DNA from: JANQSP01 sp965226095
GTDB taxonomy: Bacteria; Bdellovibrionota; Bdellovibrionia; Bdellovibrionales; UBA1609
Direction: 5' to 3'
NCBI GenBank assembly: GCA_965226095.1
Contig: OZ245336.1
Location: 124,001-188,000 of the forward strand
DNA length: 64,000 nt
The notes under the pieces are model-generated. The model worked only from the letters and a program-made list of their open reading frames with translations, made no database searches and was not told the DNA's origin. Below, piece after piece: positions 61,848 through 64,000 of the stretch. The stretch's first letter is position 1. Every line of letters begins with the position of its first letter. The translations under genes were made by a program, and so were the position numbers.

Positions 61848-63043
61848 TAAAAGAACATCTTCATCAACAAATTATTAAACATTTGGATCAGATTATGGAT
61901 TGGTTTCAAAAAAAAACCAAATCTCTTTCTTTTCCTTTTTATTCCAGTTATGACATCAGAGATTCTTTTGAAAAGATTAGTCCAGTGGATGCTAACCTTT
62001 TTCCCGCCGGTTTTAATAATATATGTGACATCGATAAAGAAAATGCTACTACTACATGTGCTGGATATTTAAAAAAATATTATTCACACATTCCCAAGAC
62101 AATTATTTTACTGGCAGAAGAACACACTAACAATCCATTCTACTGGGATAATATTTATTCTTTAAAACATCTCCTGGAACAAAGTGGAGTATCTTCTGTT
62201 TTGGTTTGTGTACCTGGGAAAAATATAAAAGAAGATGTAACCTTCACCAGTGCGAATGGGAAAACGATCGAAGTATTTTTACTAAAAAATAAAACCCATA
62301 ATGCAGATCTGATCATCAGCAATAATGATTTTTCAGTAGACTACGAGTTGAATATTAAACAACCCCTTACACCTCCTTTGACAGCAGGGTGGAGAGTGAG
62401 ACGCAAACATTCTTTTTTTAATAAATATAATGAACTGGCTCAGGAGTTTTCAACATTGATTGATGTGTCAGATTCTATTTTAAATATTAAAACCCGAAGA
62501 TTTACTAACTTCAATCCCAGTGATGCAGATTGCTTAAACAGATTAAAAGAAGAAATAAATATTTTTTTAAAGGAACTGGAAGAACCATATAAAAATTTTA
62601 AACAAAAACCCTATGTATTTTTAAAAAATAACTTTGGCACTTATGGCTTAGGAATTACCACTATTAATTCCGCAGAAGATATTGATCAATGGAATTACAG
62701 CATTCGAAAAAAAATGAAAGCCTCGAAGGGAGGAGCTAAAGTCACAGAGCTTATTTTACAGGAAGGAATCTCTTCTCTCATAAAAAAAGAAGGAGCTGTT
62801 GCAGAACCGGTGATTTACTTGATTGGTTCTGAACTGGCTGGGGGGTTTTTAAGAACACATAAACAAAAAGGGATTAAAGACAACTTAAACAGTCCTGGTG
62901 CTGTTTATCGCACTTTATGTGTGTCTGATCTAAAAATTGAAGTGGAAGGAAAACCGATGGAAAATGTATATGGATGGATAGCCTACATTGGGGCCATTGC
63001 TTTAGCTTATGAATTTCAATCTATGAAATCCACTACCAATTAA
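61844..63043 (+). CDS. gshA: glutamate-cysteine ligase, Acidithiobacillus-type family
   Basis: A 399-aa enzyme of the gshA_ferroox-type family (distinct from E. coli GshA): FPFYSSYDIRDSFEKISPVDANLFPAGFNNICDIDKENA, ITIINSAEDI region after KNNFGTYGLGI, and LILQEGISS. It makes gamma-glutamylcysteine, the first step to glutathione. gshB is not in the window. Coupled by a four-base overlap to the TPR lipoprotein; overlaps the convergent next gene by 11 bases. Confidence 0.88.
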   Translation: MIKEHLHQQIIKHLDQIMDWFQKKTKSLSFPFYSSYDIRDSFEKISPVDANLFPAGFNNICDIDKENATTTCAGYLKKYYSHIPKTIILLAEEHTNNPFYWDNIYSLKHLLEQSGVSSVLVCVPGKNIKEDVTFTSANGKTIEVFLLKNKTHNADLIISNNDFSVDYELNIKQPLTPPLTAGWRVRRKHSFFNKYNELAQEFSTLIDVSDSILNIKTRRFTNFNPSDADCLNRLKEEINIFLKELEEPYKNFKQKPYVFLKNNFGTYGLGITTINSAEDIDQWNYSIRKKMKASKGGAKVTELILQEGISSLIKKEGAVAEPVIYLIGSELAGGFLRTHKQKGIKDNLNSPGAVYRTLCVSDLKIEVEGKPMENVYGWIAYIGAIALAYEFQSMKSTTN

Positions 63044-63683
63044 AAATGAAAGCATCTTCTGTGTTATCCAACACAATTGTTAATTCTTTGTTATTGTCAT
63101 CCAATAGGCGAAGTTGACTTAACATCCATCTATTTGGCCAAGATATATAATTATGATTCATAAATACTGTGGCTGAATCACTTTGGAAAAGTTCCTGATC
63201 CAAAGGAGATTGTAGAATTTTCTCTTTAGGAATAAAAAATGGTCCAATTTGTAATGGATTTTGTTTATTGATTCCACATTCCGCCCTTAATGTCATTTGA
63301 GGAGCATGGCCATGAAAGGATAGACCTGGAGCAATAAAGGTAATATGAATTCTTTGATACCTCTCACAAACTAAAACCGATTCCCCACTGTCAGCTAAAA
63401 TCAAAAAATGTGGCATAATAAAAGCCACTTCTTCCCCTCGGTCTTCCACTGTTACATCATTGAGAAATACAGATTTATTTTCTTCTGTTAATAGAGAATT
63501 TTCTAAAAAAGCAGATTGCGAATTTATGGAAGCAATATTTCTGACCGATGACGGAGACATCGTATCCATTAATAAAATAAATCTGTCACCATTCCAGGAT
63601 TGTTGAGCCAAAACATAGCCCAGATAAAACAACAAAGAAAAAGTGAAAAAAGCCAATATGCTTTTTTTCCAATGCTCACACAT
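63033..63683 (-). CDS. membrane-anchored protein of unknown function
   Basis: A 216-aa protein with one N-terminal transmembrane helix (ILAFFTFSLLFYLGYVLA, residues ~9-26) and a predominantly beta-rich outer domain (DRFILLMDTMSPSSVRNI, VEDRGEEVAFIMPHFLILADSGESVLVCERYQRIHITFIAPGLSFHG). No family recognised. It is probably downstream of pepA on the minus strand and converges with gshA. Confidence 0.65.
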   Translation of the reverse strand: MCEHWKKSILAFFTFSLLFYLGYVLAQQSWNGDRFILLMDTMSPSSVRNIASINSQSAFLENSLLTEENKSVFLNDVTVEDRGEEVAFIMPHFLILADSGESVLVCERYQRIHITFIAPGLSFHGHAPQMTLRAECGINKQNPLQIGPFFIPKEKILQSPLDQELFQSDSATVFMNHNYISWPNRWMLSQLRLLDDNNKELTIVLDNTEDAFIFNW

Positions 63684-63767
63684 AGAAAATCCTTCTTACT
63701 CAAAAAGCACAGACATGTCATTTTTTGAGGCTAGCCTGATGCCCTTTTTGTGTGTACTTTTCTAAGT

Positions 63768-64000
63768 TTATCGGCTGTATTGTTTGGCAAATTCAACAAA
63801 AGTTCTCACCATCACTCCGGACGCTGATTTTGGCCGACCATAAGGCAGACGATTTTCAATATTCCAGGCAGTACCAGCTATATCCAAATGAGCCCAGGGA
63901 ATATTTGTATCCACAAAATGCTCTAAAAAAGCCGCCGCTGTAGAGCTTCCCATACCTTGAGTAGATTGAATATTGGCCACATCTGCTACCGGGCTCTTTA
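63768..64000 (-). CDS. pepA: leucyl aminopeptidase, C-terminal end (runs off the window)
   Basis: The last ~77 residues of an M17 aminopeptidase: ADVANIQSTQGMGSSTAAAFLEHFV, then PWAHLDIAGTAW and GRPKSASGVMVRTFVEF. The frame stays open through 64000, so the start lies outside. The metal and active-site residues lie upstream, out of view. Cytosolic peptide turnover enzyme. Confidence 0.93.
   Translation of the reverse strand, partial: KSPVADVANIQSTQGMGSSTAAAFLEHFVDTNIPWAHLDIAGTAWNIENRLPYGRPKSASGVMVRTFVEFAKQYSR

Overview
The window is AT-rich DNA (roughly one third G+C by eye) from a diderm bacterium that uses the standard bacterial code. Signal peptides, lipoproteins, a sigma-54-type activator, a trigger factor, an NhaA antiporter and a glutathione-synthesis enzyme all point to a Proteobacteria-like cell. 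Several traits together suggest the deltaproteobacterial/Bdellovibrionota side: FHA proteins next to TadC, a DivIVA-domain protein, a histone-H1-like SWIB protein, Sel1-repeat proteins and many large secreted proteins of no known family. This placement is inference; there is no rRNA in the window to test it.

Layout. 0-7 kb is a fast-evolving accessory stretch: a serpin lipoprotein, Cys-rich and coiled-coil secreted proteins, a secreted His-Me (HNH-like) nuclease, a pilin-like protein and a DUF4143 ATPase. Two of these genes are interrupted at runs of eight A. 7.2-13.5 kb is a defence-like island: a MORC/MutL-type GHKL ATPase overlapping a Z1-domain ATPase, plus small DUF2188, HEPN-like and DUF5678-like genes. 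Copies of a ~187-bp MITE-like repeat stand at both ends and inside it, and a broken retropepsin gene lies at the left edge. 13.6-14.1 kb is a lipoprotein gene that appears to start with ATT. 14.1-20.9 kb is one minus-strand operon: TadC, DUF192, three membrane FHA proteins and a degenerate PP2C-like protein.

21.4-34 kb holds DivIVA, a lipoprotein, argS, two divergent genes for secreted or membrane proteins of unknown function (290 and 1489 aa) sharing palindromic TGAAA-N3-TTTCA sites, then dppB-dppC-nagZ-recO. dppDF, a fused two-domain ATPase, is convergent to that operon. 36-53 kb is mostly housekeeping: a trypsin/Sel1 protein, O-methyltransferase, APC transporter, EVE protein, fumC, bolA, H1-SWIB, map, a Sel1 protein, pdxH, a sigma-54 activator, xerC, serA and nhaA. 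A tRNA-Arg(TCT) gene at 53.06 kb is followed by ~0.5 kb of nested palindromes with two extra copies of the tRNA 3' end. At 53.6-55.2 kb a secreted 35/36-residue-repeat protein carries the same type of operator site.

55.3-60.8 kb is the operon tig-aroB-aroA-aroKDE. Its order B-A-K-D-E is the domain order of the eukaryotic AROM pentafunctional enzyme. The window closes with a TPR lipoprotein, gshA, a membrane-anchored hypothetical protein and the 3' end of a leucyl aminopeptidase gene.

Most noteworthy: the repeat-bounded MORC-Z1 island, the AROM-ordered shikimate operon with a K-D-E fusion, the TadC/FHA/pseudo-PP2C operon, the tRNA-Arg palindromic element, the shared operator of three unknown secreted-protein genes, and homopolymer frameshifts in accessory genes.
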